Assembly (NCBI GenBank): GCA_027587225.1
Contig: JAPDDQ010000027.1
Span: forward strand, 1-64,000
Source of the DNA: Solirubrobacter taibaiensis
Lineage (GTDB): Bacteria; Actinomycetota; Thermoleophilia; Solirubrobacterales; Solirubrobacteraceae
Reading direction: 5' to 3'
DNA length: 64,000 nt
The notes below the pieces were generated by a model. The model was not told the origin of the DNA. It made no database searches and worked only from the letters and a program-made list of their open reading frames with translations. Position numbers and translations under genes: made by a program. Numbering within the stretch: the stretch's first letter is position 1; every line of letters begins with the position of its first letter. Below, piece by piece: positions 42,611 to 52,360 of this stretch.

Positions 42611-44680
42611 GTGCGGCGCGTGATCAAGCCGAAGATCTGCGCCGCGGCGGTGCTCGCCACCGCCGCGCTTGCTGCCGTACCTGCCTCCGCCTCCGCCGGC
42701 GCCACGTTGCTGAGCGTCAATGACTCGCTGGACAAGACCACGTTCGGTGGGCTCGCCGTCGGCGGTCTCTCCGCCCTGGCACACACGAGCGGGAGCCAGG
42801 CGCTCGCGCTGACCGACAACCAGGGCGCCACCCCCGCCCGCTTCTTCACGCTGAAGCTGCGCGGCGACCGGGTGGAGACGACCAAGGTCACGACGCTCAA
42901 GCGGGTGGATGGGACGCCGTTCACCGGCCAGGACTTCGACGGTGAGGGCCTCGTGGTGGAGCCGGGCGGCACGCTGCTCATCAGCTCGGAGACCGAGCCG
43001 GTCATCCGCCGGTTCGACAAGCAGGGCCACCAGCTCGCCCAGCTCAGCACGCCGCCGCGGTTCGGGGTTGCGCCCAACGGTCAGGCCGCCACGAACCAGA
43101 CGTTCGAAGCGCTCACCGGCACTCCGGACGGGAAGACGCTGTTCGCCGGCATGGAGGGCGCGCTCAGCGCCGACGGCGCCACCCGCAACCGCATCATCCG
43201 CTACGACAGGCCCAAGCAGGGCGACTTCGTCCCCACGACCCAGTACGCGTACAAGACCGAGCCGAACGCCGGCCTCGTCGAGCTGTTCGCCATCGACGAC
43301 GAGCGTCTGCTCTCGCTGGAACGCGCCTTCGTCAACGGCCAGAACACGATCCGGGTCTACGAGGTCTACCTCGGTGCCGCCCAGGACGTCAGCCGGGTCG
43401 CCGCGCTCACCGATGCCAGCCCGTTCCTCTACAAGCGCGAGCTGATCGACTTCGCCGACCACACGCCGCTGATCGACAACGTCGAGGCCATGGCGCTCGA
43501 CGGCGACGTGCTCACGCTGATGAGCGACGACAACTTCAGCGCGACGCAGAAGACGTACGTCTACCGCTTCAAGGTCGAGCTGCATGCGGAGCCGATCCTG
43601 GAGGGCCGCGCGCTCTACAGCGCGACGCAGTACCAGCCGGGCCCGAGCTCCGGCAACAGCGGGGTCGGCGCCAACAACGGCGTCGTCCCGCCGTTCCCGG
43701 GCCAGCCGATCCCCGGCTTCAGCGGCGCCCTGTACGAGGGCAACAACCGCTACCTGGCGATGCCCGACAACGGCTTCGGCACCAAGGGCAACTCGCGGGA
43801 CTTCCTGCTGCGCGTCTACCGCATCACGCCCAACTGGTACACGAACAAGATCGAGGTCAACGGCTTCCTGAGCCTGCGTGACCCGGACCGCAAGATCCCG
43901 TTCGAGATCGTCAACCAGAACACGCCCGACCGGCTGCTCACCGGCGGTGACTTCGACATCGAGGCGATCGCCCGCGACCGCAAGGGCGACCTCTGGTTCG
44001 GGGAGGAGTTCGGCCCGTACCTGATCCACACCGACGCCACGGGCAAGGTCCTCGACGCCCCGGTCGCGCTCCCGGGCGGCAAGTCTCCGTCCAGCCCTGA
44101 CCTGCAGCCGGGCGAGCAGCCCACGATCCAGGGCAGCCGCGGCTGGGAGGCCGTCGCCGCGAGCAAGGACGGCCGCACGCTGTATCCGATCGTCGAAGGG
44201 GCCCGCCTGGACGATCCCGACAAGCTGCGCCGCTACATCTACGAGTTCGACATCGCGAGCAAGCGCTACACGGGCCGTCAGTGGGCGATGAAGTCCGAGG
44301 GCCCGACGCTGCAGATCGGTGACGCGCAGGCCGTGAGCAAGACCGAGCTGCTCGTGATCGAGCGCGACGACTTCGAGGGCGCCAACGCCCGGATCAAGAA
44401 CGTCGTCAAGCTCGACCTGTCCGACACCGACGCGCAGGGCTTCGTGCACAAGCGCCACGTGCTCGACCTGATGCGCATCCGCGACCCGTTCGACATCGGC
44501 AAGCTCGGCGACCCGTTCACCTACCCGATCCAGTCGCTGGAGACGATCGTGCCGGTCAGCGAGGACCAGCTGTTCGTCGTCAACGACAACAACTTCCCCG
44601 ACTCCAACGGCCGCATCGCGGGCAAGCCGGACGACGTCGAGGCGATCCTCGTGCACGTCCCGGAAGGCTGGGACGACTGA
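42611..44680 (+). CDS. Secreted phytase-like/esterase-like propeller protein
   Basis: The 689-residue protein has a signal peptide (ICAAAVLATAALAAVPASASA) and two phytase-like (esterase-like activity of phytase) propeller halves: the first with GQDFDGEGLVVEPGGTLLIS and NQTFEALTGTPDGKTLFAGM, the second (from about 335) with PGFSGALYEGNNRYLAMPDN, GGDFDIEAIARDRKGDLWFG and SRGWEAVAASKDGRTLYPIV. The matching motifs in both halves point to an internal duplication. Family members are secreted proteins of mostly unproven phosphatase or esterase activity. GTG start at 42611, preceded by GAGGTGG. Confidence 0.85.
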   Translation: MRRVIKPKICAAAVLATAALAAVPASASAGATLLSVNDSLDKTTFGGLAVGGLSALAHTSGSQALALTDNQGATPARFFTLKLRGDRVETTKVTTLKRVDGTPFTGQDFDGEGLVVEPGGTLLISSETEPVIRRFDKQGHQLAQLSTPPRFGVAPNGQAATNQTFEALTGTPDGKTLFAGMEGALSADGATRNRIIRYDRPKQGDFVPTTQYAYKTEPNAGLVELFAIDDERLLSLERAFVNGQNTIRVYEVYLGAAQDVSRVAALTDASPFLYKRELIDFADHTPLIDNVEAMALDGDVLTLMSDDNFSATQKTYVYRFKVELHAEPILEGRALYSATQYQPGPSSGNSGVGANNGVVPPFPGQPIPGFSGALYEGNNRYLAMPDNGFGTKGNSRDFLLRVYRITPNWYTNKIEVNGFLSLRDPDRKIPFEIVNQNTPDRLLTGGDFDIEAIARDRKGDLWFGEEFGPYLIHTDATGKVLDAPVALPGGKSPSSPDLQPGEQPTIQGSRGWEAVAASKDGRTLYPIVEGARLDDPDKLRRYIYEFDIASKRYTGRQWAMKSEGPTLQIGDAQAVSKTELLVIERDDFEGANARIKNVVKLDLSDTDAQGFVHKRHVLDLMRIRDPFDIGKLGDPFTYPIQSLETIVPVSEDQLFVVNDNNFPDSNGRIAGKPDDVEAILVHVPEGWDD

Positions 44681-44717
44681 GCGGCCTGAGTTCGCCCGGC
44701 GGCAGCGTCGCGTTGGC

Positions 44718-44936
44718 CTAGGGGTACCTTGAGAGGTCGTTCCGAATCGGGGGCTCGTGCCGGAAGCGAGTCCAGACTTCGAGCGGCCAGATCACCGCGG
44801 ATGCCACGACGACGCCGATGAGGGCGCTCCAGGCGCCCGCGCCGAGCAGCAGGGCGAGGATCGCCCCGACGGGGTAGGTACTCGCCCAGATCCGCCGCGC
44901 ATGCGGGAACTGCCAGTCTGTCCATGACGCGAACAT
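44718..44936 (-). CDS. Small membrane protein
   Basis: From ATG 44936 the protein has 72 residues: a polar Trp-rich N-terminus (FASWTDWQFPHARRIWAS), one long or two short hydrophobic helices (PVGAILALLLGAGAWSALIG and VVVASAVIWPLEVW) and a basic tail. It follows the 45-47 kb gene by 45 bases on the same strand. Function unknown. Confidence 0.55.
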   Translation of the reverse strand: MFASWTDWQFPHARRIWASTYPVGAILALLLGAGAWSALIGVVVASAVIWPLEVWTRFRHEPPIRNDLSRYP

Positions 44937-44981
44937 CTGGCGAGCGTAACCGGGCTCGACCCTTCGACGCAAGCGTTGGGC

Positions 44982-47003
44982 TCAGTCCTCGTCGATGCTG
45001 TCGCCCTCGTCGAACGACTCGTCGTCGTGGTTCTTCTTGCTCTTCTTCTTCGGCGTCGGGTTGTCGTCGTCGTCCAGCTTGCGCTTGTGCTTGCCCACTT
45101 GGTTGTCGTACGCGGTCTCGGCGGTGAGGCGCGCATGGCCCGCGGCTACGGCGATGGCGACCGACGCTCGCTTGCTCAACGCGAGCTTCGTCACCGCGAG
45201 CAGATACATGAGCGAGTCGGCGTCGCTGAACGCGGAGCGTCTGACCGCGTCCGGATAGGCCCGCGTCATCAGCGTGACGTGCTTGCTGATCGCGTCCGCG
45301 GCGCGCGTCGTCGGCTCCTCGCCCGGAACCGTCCCGGGACGCTCGTCCTTCTCGTGTGCGTCGTCGTCGAGCTCTTCGAGCAGGTTCTCGACCGCGACGA
45401 CGTCGCACAGCCCCCACAGCGCCTGGATCACCTCCCAGCGCGCCGGCTCGCCCAACACGGCCGCGCCCACGTTGGCCGCCAAGGCGGCGGCGCGGTGCTG
45501 CGCCTCGCGTGCCGAGTTGGCCGGCCCGCCGGATTGCACGGCGGAGAGCGGTTGCGCGTTGAGCAGCCCGAGCACCGAGGACGCAAGGGCCTGCGCGCGG
45601 GCGAGGTCAGGCGTCTTGTTGTCGAGCGCCACCGCGCGGTCGAACTTGTCGACCGCGTGCGCGATCCAGAACGCGGCTGTCGCGTTAAACGACGTCGCGC
45701 GAGCGGGGGTGCGGTAGGACTGGCCGAGCGCGACGAGTCGCACGCGGGCCTGATTCGGCTTGACGCCGACGATCGCCGTGCGGACGACGTCGACGAGCGC
45801 GCTCCAGGCAGTGACATGCGAGCCTTGGGCGGTACCGAAGACGCCGCGCGGGCGGCCTCCGGTGGTCAAGTCGGTGATCGTGCCGTCGGGTGCGGTGATG
45901 ATCTGGGCGGCGAAGCGCTTGTCGGGATCTGTGAGCGTCACGTCGACCCGACGCCGGTGCGCGCCGTCCGGGCCCGGCAGATTCGCCCCCCGGATGCGCG
46001 ACACGAGCGGCTTTATCCACTCTCGAGGCAGGCTCCCGGTCTCGATCACATCGTCCACGTAGGTCGCGACCGATGGCTCGCCCGCGATCTCCGAATCGTT
46101 GAATGACCGCGGATACGAGCTTCGCATCGTCGTCAGGTGGTCGCGAACCACATCGGCGATGCGCTGTTGTAGCTCTTCCACGCCGCCGCTCGCGTCGATG
46201 CCGGGCGCCTCGCGCGGGTGCGTCCGGCGGTTGCCGAGCTTGGCGACGGCGCGCACGTCGAGCTGGCCCCACAGCGCCGTGCGCACCGCGGGCAGCGGCG
46301 GCGTCGGGTCCTGGCGGGTCTCGTACTTGCGGATCGGGTCCAGGTCTGCGCCGCCCTCGGGCAGGCCGAGCTTGACCGCGGACAGCGGAACCGAGTTGCG
46401 CAGCTGGAGATAGGCGGCGGCGAGCTCCTGCAGCGCGGAGACCAGGGCCGTTCCCTTCGGCGCCTCGCTGCGCCGTACCAGCTGAGCGACGTGGCACGCT
46501 CGCAGCGCCCGGAGCTTGGCAGCCTGGAGCAAGTCCGCGGGCTTCACCGCGTTGGCGACCGTGCTCTCCGCCTGCCTGAGGAACGGTTCGCGTGACATGC
46601 TCGGGAGCGCCAACGCGACCTGGATCAAGTCGATCACGCGGTCGATCCCGGTCCGCATCGAGTACCCCACGATCTCGAGCCGAAGGCCGTCGCAGAACGT
46701 CTCCCACGCCACCGTGTGGCTCTTCTCCCCGGAGCCGAAGATCCCCGGCGGGCGATGGCCGATATTCAGCTTGGCGACGACCAGCGACTGGAAGTCGTTG
46801 CGCTCGGTGTCGATGGTCACGCCGAAGCGGGCAAGCGACCGCCGCCCACCGGACGCGCCGAGCAGCCGCGACACGGCGTGGTTGACAGCGCCGCGTTGGA
46901 TCGCGAGCACGGCGCTGACGTCGGGCACCGTCGGCGCGAGCGCGGCGGCGACCGGACGCACCGGCTCCAGGTCCGACCCGCGCTCGATCCGCGTTTGACC
47001 CAC
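44982..47003 (-). CDS. Unrecognised 673-residue protein made of a tandem duplication, with basic/acidic tail
   Basis: No family recognised. The protein consists of two copies of an about 290-residue unit. Copy A has PPGIFGSGEKSHTVAW at 85-100 and copy B PRGVFGTAQGSHVTAW at 385-400, exactly 300 apart; further pairs are NSVPLSAVKLG/NAQPLSAVQSG, RTALWGQLDVRAVAKL/IQALWGLCDVVAVENL and HLTTMRSSYPRSF/HVTLMTRAYPDAV. The copies have diverged strongly. The conserved G-FG...SH..AW motif could mark a catalytic or binding site. The last 38 residues are disordered, with two basic clusters (KHKRK and PKKKSKK) about 9 residues apart and then an acidic end, the look of a bipartite nuclear-localisation signal. 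No signal peptide. ATG or GTG at 47003 follows a good GGAG-like site. Confidence 0.75.
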   Translation of the reverse strand: MGQTRIERGSDLEPVRPVAAALAPTVPDVSAVLAIQRGAVNHAVSRLLGASGGRRSLARFGVTIDTERNDFQSLVVAKLNIGHRPPGIFGSGEKSHTVAWETFCDGLRLEIVGYSMRTGIDRVIDLIQVALALPSMSREPFLRQAESTVANAVKPADLLQAAKLRALRACHVAQLVRRSEAPKGTALVSALQELAAAYLQLRNSVPLSAVKLGLPEGGADLDPIRKYETRQDPTPPLPAVRTALWGQLDVRAVAKLGNRRTHPREAPGIDASGGVEELQQRIADVVRDHLTTMRSSYPRSFNDSEIAGEPSVATYVDDVIETGSLPREWIKPLVSRIRGANLPGPDGAHRRRVDVTLTDPDKRFAAQIITAPDGTITDLTTGGRPRGVFGTAQGSHVTAWSALVDVVRTAIVGVKPNQARVRLVALGQSYRTPARATSFNATAAFWIAHAVDKFDRAVALDNKTPDLARAQALASSVLGLLNAQPLSAVQSGGPANSAREAQHRAAALAANVGAAVLGEPARWEVIQALWGLCDVVAVENLLEELDDDAHEKDERPGTVPGEEPTTRAADAISKHVTLMTRAYPDAVRRSAFSDADSLMYLLAVTKLALSKRASVAIAVAAGHARLTAETAYDNQVGKHKRKLDDDDNPTPKKKSKKNHDDESFDEGDSIDED

Positions 47004-47173
47004 TCCCGCAACGCTAGGGGCGCCTGAGCCCGGGGAATCCGGTGCTACGGGCGCGCGGCGACCGACGGTGATTTGACGATTCCAGGTGCAGTCAGCGCGC
47101 TGACCGTTCGAGGAGAGCCGGGCGGCACACGCGCGGGCTGGACTTCTCGCGTTGCGCCCACCGTAGGATCGGT

Positions 47174-47743
47174 ATGCGCGCCCTTTCAGCCATGGCCGCC
47201 GCCCTGCTGATCATGGCGTGCGGGGGCGAGCCGCCCGAGCGCCTCGCGTCGACGACGCCCAGCGTCGTCGCGAACGGGCTGAGCGCCGAGCTTCCCGCCG
47301 GGTGGCAGGCAGCGCCAAGCACGCTCACGCCGCACCTACAGGACCCGCGGGAAGTGCTGGCCGTCGGCACCTATCCGCTCCAGTACCGCGAGACCGACTG
47401 CGCGCACGTGCCGGGCAGCGCGCTCGAGGACCTGGGACCGGGCGACGCGCTCGTGACGCTGCAGGAACGCGGGCTCGACCGCGACTCCGCGTGGTTGGGG
47501 TTCCCGGAGCGGCCGGCACGATTCGGGCCTGAACTCGGTTCTAGGTCGGAAGCGTCGCAGTGCGCGCCGGCGGCGCGCTTTGTCGACCACTGGTTCGCGT
47601 TCACCGACGGAGGCCGGCACTTTCACGTGCTCGTCGCATTCGGCGAGCGGGCCTCGGCGGCTGTGCGCGAGCAGGCGTGGTCGATCCTCGACACGGTGCG
47701 CGTGGACCCGAGTCGCGTGCCGGACTGGCCCTCCGTCGGCTGA
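47174..47743 (+). CDS. Putative lipoprotein
   Basis: The 189-residue protein starts MRALSAMAAALLIMACGGEP, with a lipobox LIMAC, so Cys16 is probably lipidated. The rest has a strand pattern (AVGTYPLQYRETDCAHVPG, ALVTLQERGLD, FVDHWFAFTDGGRHFHVLVA) and ends with a helix AAVREQAWSILDTVRVD, typical of small surface lipoproteins. Function unknown. Confidence 0.75.
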   Translation: MRALSAMAAALLIMACGGEPPERLASTTPSVVANGLSAELPAGWQAAPSTLTPHLQDPREVLAVGTYPLQYRETDCAHVPGSALEDLGPGDALVTLQERGLDRDSAWLGFPERPARFGPELGSRSEASQCAPAARFVDHWFAFTDGGRHFHVLVAFGERASAAVREQAWSILDTVRVDPSRVPDWPSVG

Positions 47744-47901
47744 CCAGCGTTCTCGCCCGGACGGAAGCAACCGAAGTCTCCGCACGCAATCCGACGGGCC
47801 CGCTCGACGACCTCGCCACTCCGCCGGCCACTGACATGCGGCCTTCCCCGCGGACGCACCGCCTCGTGGAGGCCGGCCCGCCCGGCAGTAGCGTTACACG
47901 C

Positions 47902-48441
47902 ATGCACCCCTTGGGCAGGCCTCCGGACTGGCTGGATGCGCCTGCTGCCGCCGTTCTTCGCGATCTGCAGGGCGCGCAGCCGATCGCCGGGATCTCCGTC
48001 GTCGCGTACCGTGCCGTCGACTTGAACGGCCTGCACCTCGCGATCGTTGTGGGTCCCGAGGTCAGCGAGCCGCTGCCACAGCTGGAAGACGACCTCGATC
48101 CTGGCGAGCCCACCGAATACGGGGGTGGTAACTGGGTGCCGCGAACTCTGACTGGACCCGCGCTGTTGGTCCTGGTCGCCGACCTTCTCCAAGAGGATCT
48201 CGCCGAGACATCGGCCGGGTGGGGACAGTCACGGCCGCCGTGCCCGCAGCATCCGCACCCGGCGCGTGCCGTCATTCGCGACGGCGAAGCGTGGTGGGTC
48301 TGCGAACGCGACGATGAACTGCTGTACCGCATCGGCAAAGGCGAAGTACCGGTGCGCCCGGGACCCCCGCTGAGCTGGAATAAGCCCAGGCGGAGCCGGC
48401 GAGCAGAGAAACGCAGATACGGGCGCGAACGAAACGGCTGA
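47902..48441 (+). CDS. Uncharacterised cytoplasmic protein
   Basis: The 179-residue protein (ATG 47902) has neither signal peptide nor membrane helix. It has GISVVAYRAVDLNGLHLAIV, an acidic middle (LEDDLDPGEPTEYGGGNW), and a C-terminal part with CPQHPHPARAVIRDGEAWW and CERDDELLYRIG, a strand-rich end found in several actinobacterial hypothetical proteins, followed by a very basic tail. The His/Cys cluster could bind a metal. No family name can be given. Confidence 0.6.
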   Translation: MHPLGRPPDWLDAPAAAVLRDLQGAQPIAGISVVAYRAVDLNGLHLAIVVGPEVSEPLPQLEDDLDPGEPTEYGGGNWVPRTLTGPALLVLVADLLQEDLAETSAGWGQSRPPCPQHPHPARAVIRDGEAWWVCERDDELLYRIGKGEVPVRPGPPLSWNKPRRSRRAEKRRYGRERNG

Positions 48442-48688
48442 GCAGGGGACCGCGACACTGGTAGGGGGGCGTGGTCGCGGGTGTGCTCGGCGGCGGACCG
48501 GCCACGCGTTGGGTCTGCGACCAATCGTCGCTGCACTGCTGCCGACCCTACGTGCTCTCACCCGACCGCGCGAAAGTGGTGTTTGTCGGTTGAGAACCGG
48601 CACTTCGCCAGGGCGCCCTCGCTGGTCGATGCTTCAGGTCGCTGAAGCGCCGGACCGAACTGTGAACGGGGGAGGTTCGCTCGCGCGG

Positions 48689-50284
48689 CTACGGCTCGCG
48701 CCCGCACCGCGGCCGCCGCTTGACGGCGTACTGGAGGGCCGCGCGGAAGTCGGGGTACTGGGTGTCGAAGTCCGGCTGGAGGGAGGCCAGTGCCTGCTTG
48801 AACGCCTGCAGGGAGTGCTTGCAGATGTCGATCTTGCCGTCCCGGCGGTAGTCGGTGTAGATCTGCCGCACCGCGCGGGGGAAATCCTTCGTCACCGGCG
48901 GCCGGGGAGGCAGGAGCAGCAGCGTGGCGTCGGCGCGCGTTTCGTCCGGGTAGCGATCGCCGTCGTCCGTGCGCACGTCGGCGATCACCACCGCGCGCGT
49001 CGGCCCGGGAGGCCGGTCGTCGCGCTCGAGGTTGCGGCGTGCGGCCCGGTAGCCCGGGTCGGTGAGGCGTACGCGGACGCGGCGCGTGCTGCCCGCCGGG
49101 ATCGAGAAGCGCGTCCGGCGGCTGATCACCTGCTCGCGCCGAGCCTCGTAGTCGGCGGCGGTGCTCAGGCGCAGCGTGCCGCGGCAGGCTCCCTCCGCGG
49201 CGACGCAGCGCAGCGCCACCGAAAGCGTGCGGGCGAGGCTCGGGCCCGTCTGGGTCGGCAGGTCGACCTCGCTGCGGGCGCACGGGCCGGGGGTGGGCGC
49301 GGCGGCGGCCGGGGCGCTCACGTCCTCCGCCAACACGCATCCGTTGGCGCGCCAGACGACGCGCGTCCCGGCGACCGCGAAGCCGCGCAGGTCGGCGGTG
49401 CGGACGCCAAAGGGACGGATACGGCCGCCCGGCTCGACCACACGGAGCCCGTCGCGTGCGCTGTAGACGAGCGAGTCACCCGCGTAGGCGACCCCGCCGC
49501 TGCCGCCGGCGACCCGTCGCGGACGCTCATCAGGGCGCAGCTCGTACAGCGCACCCCCTTGGACCGAGGCGGCGACGCGTCCGTCGGGATGCAGGGCGAT
49601 CGCGCCGATGTCGTCGAGCAGGTCGTCGGCGCGCAGCACCACCCCGGTTCGCCAGTTGCGCAGGACAAGCACGTTGCCGTAGTTGCGGTCCTCGTCGGAC
49701 TCGCCTACGGCCCGAGCGCGGTACGCGACGAGGTCGCCGGCGAACCGGGCCGACTCCGACTCGAAGACCGAAGCGAACGGCACTTCGCGAACCTCGGCGT
49801 CCCGTGCCACGAGGCGGGCATCGAACTCGTCGTGCCACTCGCCGGTGAAGAGGCGCTCGCCGTCGACCTGGAGGTTGAAGATCGACAGCGGGCGCTGGAC
49901 GGGGCCTGGATCGTCGAACGGCGCTTGCAGGCTCCATCCGCCCGTCAGGGGCCCGGCGAAGAGCAGCGTCGTGCCGACGGCGTCCCGGACCGAACGCGTC
50001 ATCTCCAGCGCGAACGCGGCCCGCTGGGGCGACGCGGCGAGTCGCGTAGTCAACACGCGCAGTCCCGACGGCACCGAGAACGAGAAGACCTCACGTGGCG
50101 GACCGCCCGCCGTGGGCAGCGCGAGCACGCGCACGGTCGGCTCCCGCATCTCGGTCACCAGCACGTGCTCGCCGGCCGGCACGAACTCCCAGGAGCCGGC
50201 GTCGCGCGCCAAGGGCAGGGGCGCAGCCTGAGCGGGCACGCTGACGGTCAAGAAGAGCAGCGCGATCAGGAACCAGCGCCTCAT
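48689..50284 (-). CDS. Secreted propeller-like protein
   Basis: The 531-residue protein begins with a signal peptide (RWFLIALLFLTVSVPAQA) and continues with repeated strand blocks (HVLVTEMREPTVRVLALPTA, DRNYGNVLVLRNWRTGVVLR, IGAIALHPDGRVAASVQGGA, GDSLVYSARDGLRVVEPGG) of a propeller, then an Ig-like Arg-rich beta domain with cysteines and a final helical part with LQPDFDTQYPDFRAALQYAV. ATG 50284 was chosen at the signal peptide. Divergent from the alpha/beta hydrolase. Role unknown. Confidence 0.7.
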   Translation of the reverse strand: MRRWFLIALLFLTVSVPAQAAPLPLARDAGSWEFVPAGEHVLVTEMREPTVRVLALPTAGGPPREVFSFSVPSGLRVLTTRLAASPQRAAFALEMTRSVRDAVGTTLLFAGPLTGGWSLQAPFDDPGPVQRPLSIFNLQVDGERLFTGEWHDEFDARLVARDAEVREVPFASVFESESARFAGDLVAYRARAVGESDEDRNYGNVLVLRNWRTGVVLRADDLLDDIGAIALHPDGRVAASVQGGALYELRPDERPRRVAGGSGGVAYAGDSLVYSARDGLRVVEPGGRIRPFGVRTADLRGFAVAGTRVVWRANGCVLAEDVSAPAAAAPTPGPCARSEVDLPTQTGPSLARTLSVALRCVAAEGACRGTLRLSTAADYEARREQVISRRTRFSIPAGSTRRVRVRLTDPGYRAARRNLERDDRPPGPTRAVVIADVRTDDGDRYPDETRADATLLLLPPRPPVTKDFPRAVRQIYTDYRRDGKIDICKHSLQAFKQALASLQPDFDTQYPDFRAALQYAVKRRPRCGREP

Positions 50285-50451
50285 TGCCGCAGTGTACGGT
50301 TGCCGGCGGCTGTGAGCCAGTTGTCCTCCCCCGGAGGTCTGCCGCGCGGCTTGGCCCCGCCGTCTGCGACCAACGGAACGGTCCTGGTCGGCGACGACTC
50401 TGCCGTCGGACCCGCCACCTTGGGCGACTGGCGCTTGTAGCGTTGCGCGGC

Positions 50452-51840
50452 ATGTCACACCTTTCACGGCGCGCCGCGGCGCTGTTGGCCGGCGCAGTCT
50501 CGCTCGTCGCGTTCTCCGGATCCGCCGCCCATGCCGCGAGTCCGGCTCGCGTGACGTGGATCGACGGCCTGAAGGTCGCCGGTACGCCGGCCAAGTACGA
50601 CAAGGTCGGCATCCTCAAGATCGGGCCGGCCAAGGCGCGGAACGTGCTCGTCCTTAATCCGGGCACCTCTGCGAGTGCCGCGTACTTCGCCCCGTTGGCG
50701 CGTGCGATCGTCGACCGGGCGCCGGGTTGGCAGGTGTGGGCGGTCGAGCGGCGCGAGAACCTCCTCGAAGACCACAGCGTCCTGGACCGCGCCAAGGGCG
50801 ATAAGGCGACGCAGCAGGAGGTGTTCGACTACTACCTGGGCTGGGCCAAGGACCAGACCATCACAACGCACTTCCAGACGATCCCGGACGCGCAGGTGAC
50901 CTACGCGAAGCAGTGGGGGATGAACGTCGCGATCGAGGACCTGCGCCGCGTCGTGCGGCGCGCCGAGAAGCTCGGGGGCAAGGTCGTCGTAGGCGGCCAC
51001 TCGCTCGGCGGGACGATCACCACCGCCTATGCGACCTGGGACTTTCACGGTCGGGCCGGCGCCGACGGCCTCGCCGGCTTGGTGTTCATCGACGGTGGCA
51101 GCGGCCCGACCTCGGTCACCAAGGCGGCGGCGACCAAACGCCTGGCCGACCTGGAAGCCGGTTCACCGTGGCTGCAGTTCGGTGGCATCCCGTCGCCGTT
51201 CGCGGGGCTGTTCAACTCCACCGGAGCACTCAGCGTGCTCCGGGATCCCACCAGCCCGTCGCTTGCGCAGGCGTCTGGTCTGCTTCCCGCCGGCCTTGTG
51301 CCGCCGGTGCCGGTGACCAACGCGGGTCTGTACGGATACGCGCTGGACACCGAGACCTCACCGAGTTCGCTGGCCGCGGCGCAGTCACACCTCGGCCACC
51401 TCGCCTCGTCGGGCGACCCGCGCGGCTGGGATGACGACGACGAGCTGACGCCGCTGCGACGGATGGCGGAGGCCTTCGGCGGCCGAGGCCTGCAGGGTCT
51501 GGACGGCACGGCCTGGTATCACCCGCTGCGGCTGACGATCGACGCAGGGGCCGTGGCGGCCGGCAACGCCAACTCGGCGCAGGAGGTCCTCGACGTCCAC
51601 GCCACGCACGGCGACGACCTGCCACGCAGCGTCAAGCTCTACGCGTTCGCCGCCGCGCTGGGCGGCACACGCGTCCTGGACGCCGCCAAGACCCTGGCCA
51701 AGCAATCACGGCTCCCGGCCAACAGCCTCACCCTGGTCGACCGTCACAACACCTACGCCCACAACGACCCCACCACGGCCGAGCCGTCCAAGAACGAGTT
51801 CCTCAAGAAGCTGGTGCCGTTCTTGAAGGCGTTGGACTAG
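50452..51840 (+). CDS. Secreted alpha/beta-fold hydrolase
   Basis: The 462-residue protein has a signal peptide (AALLAGAVSLVAFSGSAAHA), an oxyanion-side strand NVLVLNPGTSASAAYFAPLA, the nucleophile elbow GGHSLGG, GLVFIDGGSGP after strand 6, and a C-terminal segment VDRHNTYAHNDP with the likely catalytic histidine. The insert between strands 6 and 8 is large. It probably is an extracellular esterase or lipase of unknown substrate. ATG 50452 fits the signal peptide. Confidence 0.8.
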   Translation: MSHLSRRAAALLAGAVSLVAFSGSAAHAASPARVTWIDGLKVAGTPAKYDKVGILKIGPAKARNVLVLNPGTSASAAYFAPLARAIVDRAPGWQVWAVERRENLLEDHSVLDRAKGDKATQQEVFDYYLGWAKDQTITTHFQTIPDAQVTYAKQWGMNVAIEDLRRVVRRAEKLGGKVVVGGHSLGGTITTAYATWDFHGRAGADGLAGLVFIDGGSGPTSVTKAAATKRLADLEAGSPWLQFGGIPSPFAGLFNSTGALSVLRDPTSPSLAQASGLLPAGLVPPVPVTNAGLYGYALDTETSPSSLAAAQSHLGHLASSGDPRGWDDDDELTPLRRMAEAFGGRGLQGLDGTAWYHPLRLTIDAGAVAAGNANSAQEVLDVHATHGDDLPRSVKLYAFAAALGGTRVLDAAKTLAKQSRLPANSLTLVDRHNTYAHNDPTTAEPSKNEFLKKLVPFLKALD

Positions 51841-51949
51841 GGCCGATGGGCTGGTCGCCGCCGGCCCGTTCACCTCGCTCGGCGGAACCAGCCAGACAGG
51901 GATCGGAGTCGTTCCGTTATCTACAAGCGAGGACTGGTGTGGCTCTCCG

Positions 51950-52324
51950 CTAGCCCTGCGCGACGCTCGCCGAGGCGACTCGGCCGCCCTCGATCACGAC
52001 GTAGAGGAACATCGAGTCGATCCCCAACCCGTCCGGTCCCATCTCCCACGCAAGCCCTTCGGCGTCGCGCTCGACAGGCGCGCCGAGCAACCGCTCGAGC
52101 TGCGGACCCGTCATCCCGATCAGCCGCTCGCACGCCGCAAGTTGATAGCCCTCATCCGTCTGGGCATCGCCGCCGCTCGACCACGCCGAGCGAGAGAACG
52201 GTGTCCCGTCGCAGCCGACGACGGCCTCATGACGCGGCCACGCCACGAACGCGATTCCGCCGAGCAGTGCCACACCAAACACGCCGACAACCAACGCCGA
52301 CCAAGACACACGCGTTCGACCCAT
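51950..52324 (-). CDS. Membrane-anchored SmpA/BamE-like small protein
   Basis: The 124-residue protein has one N-terminal transmembrane helix (ALVVGVFGVALLGGIAFVAW) and an outer domain with two cysteines and the pattern CERLIGMTGPQLERLLGAPV...FLYVVIEGGRVASASV, which resembles SmpA/OmlA-like domains (helix followed by three strands). The similarity is weak; the protein may be a small envelope protein of unknown use. Confidence 0.6.
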   Translation of the reverse strand: MGRTRVSWSALVVGVFGVALLGGIAFVAWPRHEAVVGCDGTPFSRSAWSSGGDAQTDEGYQLAACERLIGMTGPQLERLLGAPVERDAEGLAWEMGPDGLGIDSMFLYVVIEGGRVASASVAQG

Positions 52325-52360
52325 AGGCCCCGATCCTAGGCGCCAATGACCGAGACGACG

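Noticed and set aside
48442-48688. Possible small gene in the 247-base gap between 48.44 and 48.69 kb
   Set aside because: No frame shows protein-like composition or a start signal.
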